Assembly: GCA_026982335.1 (NCBI GenBank)
Contig: JALSHH010000041.1
Span: 62,001 to 126,000 of the forward strand
Source of the DNA: Phycisphaerales bacterium
GTDB taxonomy: Bacteria; Planctomycetota; Phycisphaerae; Phycisphaerales; UBA1924
DNA length: 64,000 nt
Direction of reading: 5' to 3'
Positions 55,035 through 64,000 of the stretch are shown one piece after another. Within the stretch, counting starts at the first letter, position 1. Each line of letters opens with the position of its first letter. Both the position numbers and the translations under genes were made by a program. The notes under the pieces are model-generated. The model worked only from the letters and a program-made list of their open reading frames with translations. It was not told the origin of the DNA and did not search any database.

Positions 55035-56384
55035 ATGGATGTTTTTGTCATTGAGGGTGGACGCAAACTCGCAGGCACCCTGCGGATCAACGGGTCAAAG
55101 AACGCGGCCCTGCCGTTGCTGGCAGCCTCGCTGCTCACCGATGAACCGGTGACCCTGCGCGATGTACCTGATTTGTCCGACATCCGCAATATGGAGCGTT
55201 TATTGGGTGAGTTGGGCGTAGAAATTGAATCTCACAATGAGGAAGAAAATGCCCTCTCGACGACCCGACTTCGAGTCGTCGATCAATCTGAGTTCCACGC
55301 CCGATACGACATTGTGCGCACCATGCGGGCGAGTATCTGCGTACTCGGACCGATCTTGGCCAAGCGTGGGCAAGTCCGGGTCTCGATGCCAGGAGGATGT
55401 GCAATCGGACAACGCCCCGTCGATCTGCACCTGCGCGGACTCGAAGCCTTGGGCGCGATCATCACCCTCGAAGGTGGCGATATCGTTGCCAAGAGCCCAC
55501 ACTCCGGCCGACTCATCGGGGATACTGTATTTTTAGGTGGCCCCTTCGGTTCGACAGTACTCGGTACCGCCAATGTGATGTCCGCTGCGACCCTTGCCCA
55601 AGGCACCACCATCATTGAATGTGCAGCCTGTGAACCCGAAATCGTTGACCTGGCCAATATGCTCATCGCAATGGGGGCCCAAATCACTGGCGCTGGATCC
55701 CCCAGAATCATCATCGAAGGCGTCGAAACACTCGGCGGTGTTGATCATGTTGTGATCCCTGATCGCATCGAGGCGGGAACCTTCATGTGTGCTGCTGCAA
55801 TCACCAACTCAACCCTCACCCTAACCAACTGCCCGCTCGACGCAATGATGTCGGCAACCGATCGGCTCGAAGCCATCGGTGTGCATGTTGATCCGACCAA
55901 TCAAAGATCCACCCTCGACCCGCTTCGGCAAACTTGCACCATTTCGACATCAGGAAAACTCAAACCCGTACAGATCACGACCCAGCCTCACCCAGGTTTC
56001 CCGACAGACCTCCAGGCACAGTTCATGGCTTTGTTGTGTCTGGCTGACGGCAACTCGGTAGTGACAGAAAAGATTTTTCCCGAGCGTTTCCTGCATGTTG
56101 CCGAGTTGACCCGAATGGGCAGCTCGATTCACAAGCATGGCACCACTGCGGTAATCTCAGGAGTCAAACAACTCACCGGAGCACCAGTGATGGCCAGTGA
56201 CCTGCGGGCTTCGGCGGGATTGGTCCTCGCTGCACTGGCTTCGCAGGGGACAACCGTGATCAACCGTGTCTACCATATCGACCGTGGATACGAACGGCTC
56301 GAAGATCGGTTGGCGTCGGTGGGCGCTTCGATTCGGCGGATGAATGAAAAAGAAACCACCCCAATTGGATTCATGACGGAGTAG
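55035..56384 (+). CDS. murA: UDP-N-acetylglucosamine 1-carboxyvinyltransferase
   Basis: 449 residues against about 420 in E. coli. First committed step of peptidoglycan synthesis, adding enolpyruvate to UDP-GlcNAc. Lys22 in INGSKNAALP, and Cys122 in MPGGCAIGQRPVDLHL, the residue alkylated by fosfomycin, are both present. AGGAGG lies eight bases before ATG 55035. The extra length is mainly an acidic insertion near residue 70 (SHNEEENALSTTRLR) and other loops. Confidence 0.96.
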   Translation: MDVFVIEGGRKLAGTLRINGSKNAALPLLAASLLTDEPVTLRDVPDLSDIRNMERLLGELGVEIESHNEEENALSTTRLRVVDQSEFHARYDIVRTMRASICVLGPILAKRGQVRVSMPGGCAIGQRPVDLHLRGLEALGAIITLEGGDIVAKSPHSGRLIGDTVFLGGPFGSTVLGTANVMSAATLAQGTTIIECAACEPEIVDLANMLIAMGAQITGAGSPRIIIEGVETLGGVDHVVIPDRIEAGTFMCAAAITNSTLTLTNCPLDAMMSATDRLEAIGVHVDPTNQRSTLDPLRQTCTISTSGKLKPVQITTQPHPGFPTDLQAQFMALLCLADGNSVVTEKIFPERFLHVAELTRMGSSIHKHGTTAVISGVKQLTGAPVMASDLRASAGLVLAALASQGTTVINRVYHIDRGYERLEDRLASVGASIRRMNEKETTPIGFMTE

Positions 56385-56430
56385 TCCCCGCCTCCTTAAC
56401 ACAGACTTCGCGTTTGGATTTGGAGTTCTG

Positions 56431-56769
56431 TCATTCGTCTTCCTCATTGAACCCGCGTTTGACCAGTGAAGCCAGGTGGTCCAAAGCAACTTCGGCATCT
56501 TCACCGATACAGATGACTTCAATTTCGGTGCCTTGGGTCGCAGCGAGCATCATCAGTTCCATCACGGATTTGCCATCGGCATCATCTTCGTCGCTACGAA
56601 CGCGAACATCGGAAACGAAATTGCCCGCTGCTTGGGCAAAGTCCATTGCAGGGCGCGCGTGGAGTCCCTGTCGATTGGTAATCTTGAGTTTGGATGAACA
56701 GGTTTTGCTCAAGCCGACGCCCCGGTCTGCGGATGTAATTTCAGAGAAAAAAGAAATATGATCACTCAT
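56431..56769 (-). CDS. HPr-family phosphocarrier protein
   Basis: 112 residues: an N-terminal extension of about 25 residues precedes a normal HPr. The phosphorylated His37 sits in RQGLHARPAMDF and the regulatory Ser68 in DGKSVMELMML, so control by an HPr kinase is possible. It starts seven bases after the ptsN stop. No PTS sugar permease is nearby, which suggests a regulatory (nitrogen-type) PTS. Confidence 0.9.
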   Translation of the reverse strand: MSDHISFFSEITSADRGVGLSKTCSSKLKITNRQGLHARPAMDFAQAAGNFVSDVRVRSDEDDADGKSVMELMMLAATQGTEIEVICIGEDAEVALDHLASLVKRGFNEEDE

Positions 56770-56776
56770 CGGCCAC

Positions 56777-57253
56777 TTATCCACCGAGTCGATGATTGTC
56801 GGCATCATCGAGGAGTTGATAGATCGCCGCTGCCGAACTCGCCTGACGCAGAGCCCGACGGAAGGTGTCCTTGGAAAGATTCTTAAAGAGAATCTCCATG
56901 GCTTGAAGATGCTCTTCGGGTCGGCTCTGAGGGCTCAAAAGGAGAAAAACCGAGTAAACAGGCTGCTTATCGAGGGAATTGAAGTCAATGCCCTCGTTAC
57001 TGACTCCGATGGCAACGGTAATTTCTTGGATGTCGAGATGCTTGACATGCGGCACGGCAACACCTCGTCCAAATCCGGTCGAATGTTTTTGCTCTCGATC
57101 AAGCACTCGCTCGATTAAATCTTCCCGAATCGAGGCTGGCGCTGCACCGGATTTGATGAGCACATCGATCAGCTCGGCAATCACTTCGTCGCGGTCGTTT
57201 GACTTAAGTGGGGTGATGATTGAATCTGCATGGATAATTTCGGTCAGCTTCAT
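56777..57253 (-). CDS. ptsN: PTS IIA-like nitrogen-regulatory protein
   Basis: 158 residues. The EIIA-Ntr fold carries its phosphorylation site His69 in GRGVAVPHVKH. It receives phosphate from NPr/HPr and regulates by protein contact. The order hpf-ptsN-HPr resembles the classical rpoN-linked hpf-ptsN-rapZ-npr group without rpoN and rapZ. Confidence 0.93.
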   Translation of the reverse strand: MKLTEIIHADSIITPLKSNDRDEVIAELIDVLIKSGAAPASIREDLIERVLDREQKHSTGFGRGVAVPHVKHLDIQEITVAIGVSNEGIDFNSLDKQPVYSVFLLLSPQSRPEEHLQAMEILFKNLSKDTFRRALRQASSAAAIYQLLDDADNHRLGG

Positions 57254-57357
57254 GTTGGTATCCTATTGTCGCTCAAGCCTCTTGTCGCTCAAACATGGGT
57301 TCTCGCATATCGAGAATACCAAACCCATTGCATCTTTGGCTGGTCTTCCCATCAATC

Positions 57358-57666
57358 TTACCGATGTTCAAGTTTGAGTTTCTCTCGATGATCGTTGAGC
57401 TGGCGTCCAACTTTACCAATCGCGTCGTCAATCACCAAGTACAGGTCATGTCCATCGGCTTTGGCAAGAAAAGCGGGATGATTCACTACATCAACTGAAA
57501 TTTCGACTGAAAATTGTTCTTTGGCGCTGTTTTCTTTCCAGAATTTGATGCCAATCTGTTGGATGAGATCGTTGAACTTATCGAGTTTTTTGATCTTGGA
57601 TTCAGCATGATTACGAATGGGGTCGGTGACTTCGATATTGTGTAGGCCGATGATGTTGGTACGCAT
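57358..57666 (-). CDS. hpf: Ribosome hibernation-promoting factor (short HPF/YfiA)
   Basis: 102 residues, the short form without the C-terminal dimerisation domain. Conserved IEVTDPIRNHAESKIKKLDKF and YLVIDDAIGKVGRQLNDHREK are visible. It binds the decoding centre of idle ribosomes. ATG 57666 has GGAGG upstream. The reading frame extending to 58338 is antisense to the ABC permease. Confidence 0.92.
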   Translation of the reverse strand: MRTNIIGLHNIEVTDPIRNHAESKIKKLDKFNDLIQQIGIKFWKENSAKEQFSVEISVDVVNHPAFLAKADGHDLYLVIDDAIGKVGRQLNDHREKLKLEHR

Positions 57667-57867
57667 TGGGACCTCCTTATGTAAAGATTTGGCACGCCGA
57701 TTGAATGAATCCGTCCACCCTTGCGTGCGCATCTGGTTCCATTCTAGGGGAAAACCGGACAAATTGCACGCGCACACTACGAAGGATCGTCGGGTTGTGT
57801 TCGTGTTATGCGATGTTTGGGCACAAAATCGAGCAAAGCGTGTGTTGCGCCCATACACTGGCAGTCG

Positions 57868-59595
57868 ATGTCTGCACGCATGTTTCGCAACTTGATCCAG
57901 TATGGACTGCTCTTTGGCATCCTGATGATCCTGGGAATGTTCCTGCTCTATCCCATTGGGCTCACCGTCCGAGGCGGGTTCGCAGCTGATGTCACCACCG
58001 GGCAAGGGTGGACGCTCGATCACCTGCTCTTGGTTTTCAAAGATCCCACCCGCGTCGCCGGGATTGTCAACGCATTCAAAGTCGCGGTCGCGACGACGAG
58101 TTTGTGCATCATCATCTCTCTGCCCTTGGCGGTGCTCAGTGCCCGGTTTGATTTCCCGTTCAAGAAAGTACTCAATGCGTCGATCTTGGTGCCTTTGATC
58201 TTGCCTCCATTTGTTGGAGCGATTGGGATCCGGGCGCTGCTCGGGCGCGAAGGCTCGCTCAATGCGCTGCTGGGCACGGATTGGGATGTACTCGGACAGG
58301 GCAAGTTCTGGGGTGTAGTCGCGGTGATGGCACTGCATCTCTACCCGATCATCTACCTCAACGCGACGGCATCATTGGCCAATCTCGACCCAGCGCTCGA
58401 TGAGAGTGCGGAGAATCTTGGTGCGGGTGGGTGGAAGCGTTTTTTCAAAATCACGCTACCTCTGATCCGCCCGGGACTCTTTGCGGGCTCGACGATTGTG
58501 TTCATCTGGAGTTTCACCGAGCTGGGCACGCCTTTGATGTTTGATTATTACGATGTGACTGCGGTACAGATTTTCTACGGGCTCAAAGATGTCCAGAGCA
58601 ATGCCGAACCCTATGCCCTGACGATGGTGCTGCTTTTTGCAGCAATTGCATTCTATCTTTTAGGCAAGTTTGTCTTCGGGAAAAAAGGCTATGCGATGTA
58701 TTCCAAAGCATCGCGCGCGGGTGGGGAGATCAAGCTCGCCGGGCTTTGGGGCTGGTTGGCAGCCTTTGGATTTGGCAGCGTGATCATCATCGCGATTCTA
58801 CCTCACTTGGGTGTCATGCTCACGAGTATTGCCGAGCCAGGATCGTGGTACGCCAGTGTACTGCCCAAATCCATCACTGGTTCGCACTTCAACGAGGCAC
58901 TCACCTCGCCCGAATCGTTCAGCTCGATCAAGAACTCGTTGATGCTCTCGCTGATCGCCATGGGATTGAATATGACCTTCGGCGTTCTTGTCGGATACAT
59001 CATCGTGCGCACCACAATCAAGGGGCGTGGGTTGCTCGATGCGTTGTGTATGTTGCCTCTGGCGGTACCGGGACTGGTGATGGCCTTTGGGTATGTCGCG
59101 ATGACGCTGCGCTGGCCGTTCGGTTCGGGTGATCCCCTTGAAGGGACGCTGGCGGTCTTTGGGACCAATCCCAACCCATTCCCGCTTTTGGTGATTGCCT
59201 ATGCAATCCGCAGGCTGCCTTATATCGTGCGATCGACGGTTTCGGGATTGGAGCAGACCTCGGGTGAGCTTGAAGAGGCTGCGGTGAATCTGGGGGCAAC
59301 GCGCGTCGCTGCGGTGAACAAAGTAATCATCCCGCTGATCATGGCCAATCTGATTGCAGGCGGGCTTTTGGTCTTTAGCTTCTCGATGCTCGAAGTCTCG
59401 GATTCGCTGATCCTCGCCCAGCGGAGCGATCATTTCCCGATCACAAAAATGATCTTTGAGTTCACGAACCGTTTGGGTGACGGCATCTACATCGCCAGCG
59501 CGATGGGAGTCTGGGGAATGACGCTCTTGACGATCACGCTCTTTGGCGCCTCGTTGATGCTGGGCAAGAAACTCGGGTCGATCTTCCGCGTTTGA
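57868..59595 (+). CDS. ABC transporter permease, two fused FbpB-like domains
   Basis: 575 residues with about 12 helices. Two binding-protein-dependent permease units are fused: the first has the EAA-like loop ESAENLGAGGWKRFFKITLP, the second EEAAVNLGATRVAAVNKVIIP. This is the layout of ferric-iron, thiamine and phosphonate-type importers. No ATPase or solute-binding protein gene is adjacent, so they must be elsewhere. ATG 57868 and ATG 57880 are both possible. Confidence 0.9.
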   Translation: MSARMFRNLIQYGLLFGILMILGMFLLYPIGLTVRGGFAADVTTGQGWTLDHLLLVFKDPTRVAGIVNAFKVAVATTSLCIIISLPLAVLSARFDFPFKKVLNASILVPLILPPFVGAIGIRALLGREGSLNALLGTDWDVLGQGKFWGVVAVMALHLYPIIYLNATASLANLDPALDESAENLGAGGWKRFFKITLPLIRPGLFAGSTIVFIWSFTELGTPLMFDYYDVTAVQIFYGLKDVQSNAEPYALTMVLLFAAIAFYLLGKFVFGKKGYAMYSKASRAGGEIKLAGLWGWLAAFGFGSVIIIAILPHLGVMLTSIAEPGSWYASVLPKSITGSHFNEALTSPESFSSIKNSLMLSLIAMGLNMTFGVLVGYIIVRTTIKGRGLLDALCMLPLAVPGLVMAFGYVAMTLRWPFGSGDPLEGTLAVFGTNPNPFPLLVIAYAIRRLPYIVRSTVSGLEQTSGELEEAAVNLGATRVAAVNKVIIPLIMANLIAGGLLVFSFSMLEVSDSLILAQRSDHFPITKMIFEFTNRLGDGIYIASAMGVWGMTLLTITLFGASLMLGKKLGSIFRV

Positions 59596-59630
59596 CTTGA
59601 GAGTTTGCCAACTTGGGCACACAATCGGAT

Positions 59631-60266
59631 ATGGAAACAGACCACCAAAACGCGATCGAACGGGCAATGCGCCTGCTCAAGGGATACACCAAAGGAACAC
59701 TGCTCGCGGATTCTACGCCTTATGATCAAGCACGCTACATTGTTGATCCACGAACCGGGTCGTTGGTACTCACAGTCGAAGAAGCAATGCTCGATGCGGA
59801 GGATGTTGTTCTGGTGATCCCCGAAGACCGGTTCGATGCACCGATGCGGGTGAGCCTGGAACTGACAACCGCCATCGAAGAGGAGGCTTGTGATCGGTTC
59901 TTGGCGTACCACTTACATCAGCCCTGCTCGATCTGGGCCCATGGGAAAATCAACTTCGCCAAATTGCAATCGGGACTCGAATCGGGTGATGTGGTGGGCA
60001 ATAACGAACTCGAAGTGCCCAATCCACTGGTTGATGCGCTGCCGGGGCTGTGCAAGAAACTCAACGCCGACCGAAAAGCCCTCGGCGAAGTGTGCAAGTT
60101 GTTGACGAAAGCCACGGTCGATGAGCCTCTGGCAGTAGGAATTGATCCCGTCGGCATGGATGTGCGCACCAAGTTTGGGGTGCTTCGGGTGGAGTTCCCA
60201 TCGCCGGTCAATGATGCTCGGCAAGCGGAAAATGTCATCGCAGCCCTTTATGGCGGCGTGTCGTGA
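59631..60266 (+). CDS. DUF2470/HugZ-like protein
   Basis: 211 residues, soluble. The N-terminal half (residues about 25-85) is weakly like pyridoxamine-oxidase/HugZ split barrels (GTLLADSTPYDQARYIVDP and LVLTVEEAM); the C-terminal region ending LRVEFPSPVNDARQAENVI fits DUF2470. HugZ-type proteins degrade haem or bind flavin; the role here is uncertain. ATG 59631 lacks a clear Shine-Dalgarno, and TTG 59613 is an alternative. The stop overlaps the next gene (GTGA). An upstream permease of iron-importer type fits a haem/iron link. Confidence 0.5.
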   Translation: METDHQNAIERAMRLLKGYTKGTLLADSTPYDQARYIVDPRTGSLVLTVEEAMLDAEDVVLVIPEDRFDAPMRVSLELTTAIEEEACDRFLAYHLHQPCSIWAHGKINFAKLQSGLESGDVVGNNELEVPNPLVDALPGLCKKLNADRKALGEVCKLLTKATVDEPLAVGIDPVGMDVRTKFGVLRVEFPSPVNDARQAENVIAALYGGVS

Positions 60267-61519
60267 ATCCCTATCGACCAACCAAGATTCGAGAGGCCCA
60301 TGCGCACTTGTTCCAACTCGGACGATCCTTGCAGATGGTTGATCTGTGTGATTGCGATTCGCGCGAAGAAATGATCGACATGATGAGTCAACGGGCAACG
60401 AGCGTCCAACTCGATGAATGGGTCCTCGCCCACGGTGCCCGACCTGATGGCTGGGACGATCCGACTTGGCCCACGCGCCAAGAGCTCGACCGGGCATGCG
60501 ATGGACGAGCCGTGGTGGCATGGTGCTTTGATTACCACAAACTTGTTGCCTCCTCATCGGCCCTCGCCTTCGCCAAAATTGATGGGAATATGCAGGTTGA
60601 TTCTGGGCGCGTCGAACTCAACACCGACGGCGAGCCCACGGGGGTGTTGATCGAACATGCTGCGTTGATGATGTGGAACGCAGTGCCCGAGCCGAAGGAG
60701 TCAGAACGGGTCGAACTCGTCCGCGATGCGTGCGTGCATCTTGAGTCGATGGGATTCGTCGAGATGCACGAGCTCAAATCGCAGCCTTGGCTTGGACATC
60801 TGCTCAACGATTTATACGCTGCTGGCGAGATTACGCTGCGCTCGGTGTTGTTCCCACTGATAAAAGACCTGCGTGAAACACTGGCGCACTCGACTTCGTG
60901 GAATGAACAGGCGGTGCGCATGGGGGGCGGCAAAATCTTTGTCGACGGCACCTTCAACTCACGCACTGCATGGATGCTCGAACCATTCGCTGATGGGCAC
61001 GAAGGATATCCCCGAGGTACGCTGATGATGAAACCCAAGCAGATTGACGCGATGCTCGAAATCTGCAAGAGCCACGGCCTCCCCATCGCTGCCCATGCGA
61101 TTGGCGACGGGGCCGTCCGCGCGGTGCTCGATGCAATCGAGCGCACGGACTGTGCGCACAGCGGCTGTCGTATCGAACATGCCGAACTGATTGACGAAAC
61201 GGATATCCCTCGGTTCAAAGAGCTGGGCGCAATCGCCTCAATCCAACCTTGTCACCTCTTGCCTGACATCGAAGCATTGCGCAAAGCGGTGCCGGATCGA
61301 CTCGATCGGGTCTTTCCAATCCGCGAGTTGATCGAATCGGGGTTGGATCCTGGCGTGGATCTGATTTTTGGCTCTGATGTACCGATCGTTCGAGCAAATC
61401 CGGAAGATTCAATCCAAGCAGCGGTATATCGCCGACGGGTTGGGATGGATGAATCGCAAGCGATCAACTTCAATCAGCGGATCAGTGAAACCCAGGCGTG
61501 GGCGTGCTTTGGGATGTGA
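60263..61519 (+). CDS. Amidohydrolase (YtcJ-like)
   Basis: 418 residues. EAHAHLFQLG holds the metal-binding HxH, IAAHAIGDGAVRAVLD a metal His, IEHAELIDE a further His, and FGSDVPIV the catalytic Asp. The fold is the amidohydrolase barrel of the amidohydro_3/YtcJ group, which is usually about 540 residues; it is shortened mainly at the N-terminus. The substrate is unknown. The GTG start overlaps the upstream stop. Confidence 0.8.
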   Translation: MNPYRPTKIREAHAHLFQLGRSLQMVDLCDCDSREEMIDMMSQRATSVQLDEWVLAHGARPDGWDDPTWPTRQELDRACDGRAVVAWCFDYHKLVASSSALAFAKIDGNMQVDSGRVELNTDGEPTGVLIEHAALMMWNAVPEPKESERVELVRDACVHLESMGFVEMHELKSQPWLGHLLNDLYAAGEITLRSVLFPLIKDLRETLAHSTSWNEQAVRMGGGKIFVDGTFNSRTAWMLEPFADGHEGYPRGTLMMKPKQIDAMLEICKSHGLPIAAHAIGDGAVRAVLDAIERTDCAHSGCRIEHAELIDETDIPRFKELGAIASIQPCHLLPDIEALRKAVPDRLDRVFPIRELIESGLDPGVDLIFGSDVPIVRANPEDSIQAAVYRRRVGMDESQAINFNQRISETQAWACFGM

Positions 61520-61589
61520 TCTCGCCTGTTTTTTACCTCCCCCGTCCCTGCGGAAGATGCGAATGGAAATCATCAATCAGAATTCCGAA

Positions 61590-63452
61590 CTATTCTTCAT
61601 CGAGCGGAATCGTCAGCAAGAACTCAGCGCCGTGATTACGTCGTTTGGTGAGGATGAGATTGCCATTCATTTCTCTTGCCAACCCGCGTGAAAGGGCGAG
61701 TCCTAACCCAAGACCTGAGCGGGCGTTTGATAAACCGCGCCAGCCGCGCTGAAACTCGCCGAAGATTCGGGCGCCTTCGCCGGGTCGGATACCCGGACCA
61801 TGGTCGGCGACAAGGAACTCGAGGGTGTTGTCCTTGATGGTGATATCAAGATGGATGCGTGTGTCGGCTTCTTCGATCGGTAGATCATCACCCTCCGCTG
61901 GGGCTGCGTATTTGCATGCGTTCTCGACCAAGTTCATCATGATCCGTTCGACCGCGTGGGGATCAGCGGTAACTGTTCGATCTTTGTGGGCTTCGAGGTC
62001 CATCGACACGACCAGATCGAGATTGCTTTGTCCGGCTCTTCTCGCCAAGGCTGGGCGGAACCGGGCAATGAGTGCGCCCGGTGAAAGCGTCTGCACACCT
62101 GCTGCCTTGTCCTTTGTTGAGCGTTGACGAGTCAGGCGAGCATATTCAAGAACATTTTCGACAATACCCGTCAAGCGTTCGGATTCTCGTTTGAGGATTT
62201 GCAGATAATCCGTGCGGACTTCTTCATCAGAGACCATGCCATCAGCGAGCATCTGGGAATAGAGGCGAAATGTAGTCAAAGGGGTACGAAGCTCGTGCGT
62301 CACCGCACTGACAAATCGCCCCCGCCGTTCAGAGAGCACGATCGCAGCACGGAGCACAATCCCCACCGCGATGATCGTCGCGATCATAGCAATCCAGGTC
62401 ACCAAAAGCCCAACGGTTGCCGGCGACCAGTGCCAAGGGATGGCAATCGTGCTTGACGAAGGGATGAACGCGACAGGGATAGTGGCGAGTTGATAGCCTC
62501 CGACCATCGACGAGCGCGGGCCGGTAACGGGAACGAGCGATGAGTTGGGCATGACATCATCGACGGCTTCGAGCAAATCGTTGCGCAGCCCATTCCAGTC
62601 AAGCCAAACACCTTGGACCACCGATTGTCCATCAACGATCGCTGAGCGAACAAGCACCAGTTGCATTGCTCCAGTATCGTCAGCAATCCACCGGGGTTCG
62701 AGTGTGCTGATTTCATCGCTGGATATATCGCCAGAACCTTGGAGCCCGATCGAATCGATGTTCAAAGCATTCAACTCACTCTTGGGCTGTTTCCCTTCGC
62801 GATCGCCTGCACCGGCAACTTGTTCACCACTCTTTTTTATCGACTTGATAGACGATTCTTGTTTGGCAGATTGTGAAGCGATATTTGCAACCTTTCGTCG
62901 GGCTTCAAAATCTGAATCGGCTTGAATCACAGGTTGATCTTGGGCCGTCTCTATTGATTCGATCATATCTGATTCGGCCATCCTAGGTACTTGAAGAGTC
63001 AACGATCGCTCTTGACCAAGCTCTTTGTCGCCTTGCTCTCGCTCGTGATGATCAACATTGACGATGCTTGCAATTTCTGCAACAGGATCTTGATCGTCAT
63101 CGTAAGCGTACTCAAAGTATTGCTTGGCGTAAGACAAATTTGTATCCGTAACAGAACGGATATTCTCCACGACATCACGATCGCCCCGCATGAGCCATTC
63201 GTCGGCCGCCCCTGTAAGAGGCTGATAATCCGTGTACGGGCGTGACGCCTCGATCGCCAAAATCGGTGCCATGCGAGAATCCATCCGCCACAATGCTCTA
63301 CGAATAGACTCTTGGCGTTGGGCTTCGATGTGCGCAACTGCTTGGCGTTTTTCGAGCGCGATCACCTCGACCGTCACCCACGCAAGGGCCCCCAGCGCAA
63401 AGGCGACACTGCTCCAAAAAATCAACCAAGTCATGACACGCCTGGTGCTCAC
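61590..63452 (-). CDS. Sensor histidine kinase
   Basis: 620 residues. Two membrane helices (about 8-30 and 335-360) enclose a large periplasmic sensor of about 300 residues with a Lys/Glu/Ser-rich central part. HisKA has VTHELRTPL, and HATPase_c carries NLVENACKY, DHGPGIRPGEG and GLGLGLALSRGL. It overlaps the response-regulator gene by four bases (GTGA), so the pair is an operon. GTG 63452 is the start. Confidence 0.9.
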   Translation of the reverse strand: MSTRRVMTWLIFWSSVAFALGALAWVTVEVIALEKRQAVAHIEAQRQESIRRALWRMDSRMAPILAIEASRPYTDYQPLTGAADEWLMRGDRDVVENIRSVTDTNLSYAKQYFEYAYDDDQDPVAEIASIVNVDHHEREQGDKELGQERSLTLQVPRMAESDMIESIETAQDQPVIQADSDFEARRKVANIASQSAKQESSIKSIKKSGEQVAGAGDREGKQPKSELNALNIDSIGLQGSGDISSDEISTLEPRWIADDTGAMQLVLVRSAIVDGQSVVQGVWLDWNGLRNDLLEAVDDVMPNSSLVPVTGPRSSMVGGYQLATIPVAFIPSSSTIAIPWHWSPATVGLLVTWIAMIATIIAVGIVLRAAIVLSERRGRFVSAVTHELRTPLTTFRLYSQMLADGMVSDEEVRTDYLQILKRESERLTGIVENVLEYARLTRQRSTKDKAAGVQTLSPGALIARFRPALARRAGQSNLDLVVSMDLEAHKDRTVTADPHAVERIMMNLVENACKYAAPAEGDDLPIEEADTRIHLDITIKDNTLEFLVADHGPGIRPGEGARIFGEFQRGWRGLSNARSGLGLGLALSRGLAREMNGNLILTKRRNHGAEFLLTIPLDEE

Positions 63453-64000
63453 GCATCACCCCCTACGGTATTTTCATCGGGTGATGCGAGCATATAGCCT
63501 TTGCCTCGGACTGTTTTGATGACGCTGGGATTCGTTGGGTCATCGTCGAGGGTTTCTCGCAAGCGCGCAATCGTCATGTCCACCGTGCGTGTGTGGGTTC
63601 CCCTTGGATCTAAGCCCCAAACCGTTTGCAAGAGTTCATCACGCGACACTGCACGCCCGGCATGAGACGCAAGAAACCCAAGCACATCACACTCGCGTTC
63701 GGTGAAGGATTTGCGCACGCCGCCGGGGAGTACAGCTTCTCTACGCTCGAAATCTATCTCCCGTCCCGCAATCGTCACGGTGGTTCGGCTTGTTGGTCTT
63801 CCCGGCGATCTGCGCAGCACCGCCTCGACGCGGGCGAGCAATTCGTCGATACTAAATGGTTTGACGATGTAGTCGTCCGCGCCGAGTTTCAAACCCTGTA
63901 CACGATCGTATTCCTCGCCCCGAGCAGTCAGGAAAATCACAGGCTGGGCTGGTTTGATCTTGCGTAACTTGGTGAGGACTTCCAAGCCGTCCATTTTGGG
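63449..64000 (-). CDS. OmpR/PhoB-family response regulator (5' partial)
   Basis: The gene is cut by the window edge; reading begins in PKMDGLEVL of the receiver. FLTARG and DDYIVKPFS follow, with Lys at the signature position. The winged-helix domain carries LTxxE-like FTERECDVLGFL and ends VRGKGYML. The phosphorylated Asp lies outside the window. It is probably the partner of the kinase that follows it. Confidence 0.92.
   Translation of the reverse strand, partial: PKMDGLEVLTKLRKIKPAQPVIFLTARGEEYDRVQGLKLGADDYIVKPFSIDELLARVEAVLRRSPGRPTSRTTVTIAGREIDFERREAVLPGGVRKSFTERECDVLGFLASHAGRAVSRDELLQTVWGLDPRGTHTRTVDMTIARLRETLDDDPTNPSVIKTVRGKGYMLASPDENTVGGDA

Noticed and set aside
57667-58338. N-terminal extension of hpf
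   Set aside because: It is rich in Arg, Gln and Asp, overlaps the permease in antisense, and the HPF domain starts with its own Shine-Dalgarno and ATG at 57666.
1-64000. CRISPR array, rRNA genes, integrase or insertion-sequence transposase
   Set aside because: No regularly spaced repeats, no rRNA stretches and no transposase or integrase motifs were seen; the only repeats are the palindromes listed.

Overview
The window looks like a piece of a Planctomycetota chromosome, most likely from the Phycisphaerae. That is inferred from the gene set: an exosortase and exopolysaccharide cluster with a giant TPR protein, FG-GAP/UnbV and dockerin-type secreted proteins, a fibro-slime protein, membrane proteins ending in a CxxCxYD...CPECG zinc ribbon, and dispersed palindromes carrying GAACGGGCTTCCAGCCCG. 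No 16S gene is present, so the placement is not proven. GC content is moderate and genes are densely packed on both strands.  Layout. 1-12.2 kb: a plus-strand exopolysaccharide/exosortase operon (SLBB export protein cut by the window edge, exosortase, EpsI-like protein, 1543-residue TPR protein, Wzz/BY-kinase fusion, sugar epimerase, WecA/MraY-like initiating transferase). 12.3-18.2 kb: a flavin halogenase-like enzyme facing tpiA, secG, a YicC-type nuclease, an APH-fold kinase and a small HD hydrolase. 18.3-24.5 kb (minus): GH35 glycosidase, GNAT acetyltransferase, zinc-ribbon membrane protein and glmS. 24.7-28.4 kb: carB, interrupted in frame by a palindromic repeat, plus a coupled zinc-ribbon microprotein. 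28.9-35.4 kb: di-haem peroxidase, HtrA-type protease, an SdpR/SdpI-like pair, a methyltransferase and a PfkB-family kinase. 35.4-37.4 kb: the least coding part, with two frameshifted gene remnants, several perfect hairpins and a probable structured RNA. 37.4-46.8 kb: FG-GAP/dockerin protein, two unknown proteins, a small-membrane-protein pair (one frameshifted), glycogen debranching enzyme, guaB and a Bax-inhibitor-like protein. 46.8-55 kb: ychF, a hybrid histidine kinase, tRNA-Arg(CCU) directly abutting murQ-nagZ, a lipoprotein and a fibro-slime protein. 55-64 kb: murA, hpf-ptsN-HPr, a double ABC permease with two downstream genes, and a two-component system cut by the right edge.  Function. 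The first operon can be read as one envelope-polymer pathway: WecA-like initiation, sugar modification, Wzz-type length control, outer-membrane export, and a membrane cysteine transpeptidase for sorting. glmS, murA, murQ and nagZ cover amino-sugar supply, first-step peptidoglycan synthesis and muropeptide recycling. hpf, ptsN and an HPr-like protein form a regulatory PTS cluster.  The strongest unusual signals are the palindromic element translated inside carB, its two intergenic relatives, a BY-kinase domain with a broken Walker A motif, a TTG-start murQ beginning two bases after a tRNA, hairpins that overlap translation-initiation signals, and the RNA-like hairpin string at 36.9-37.3 kb.
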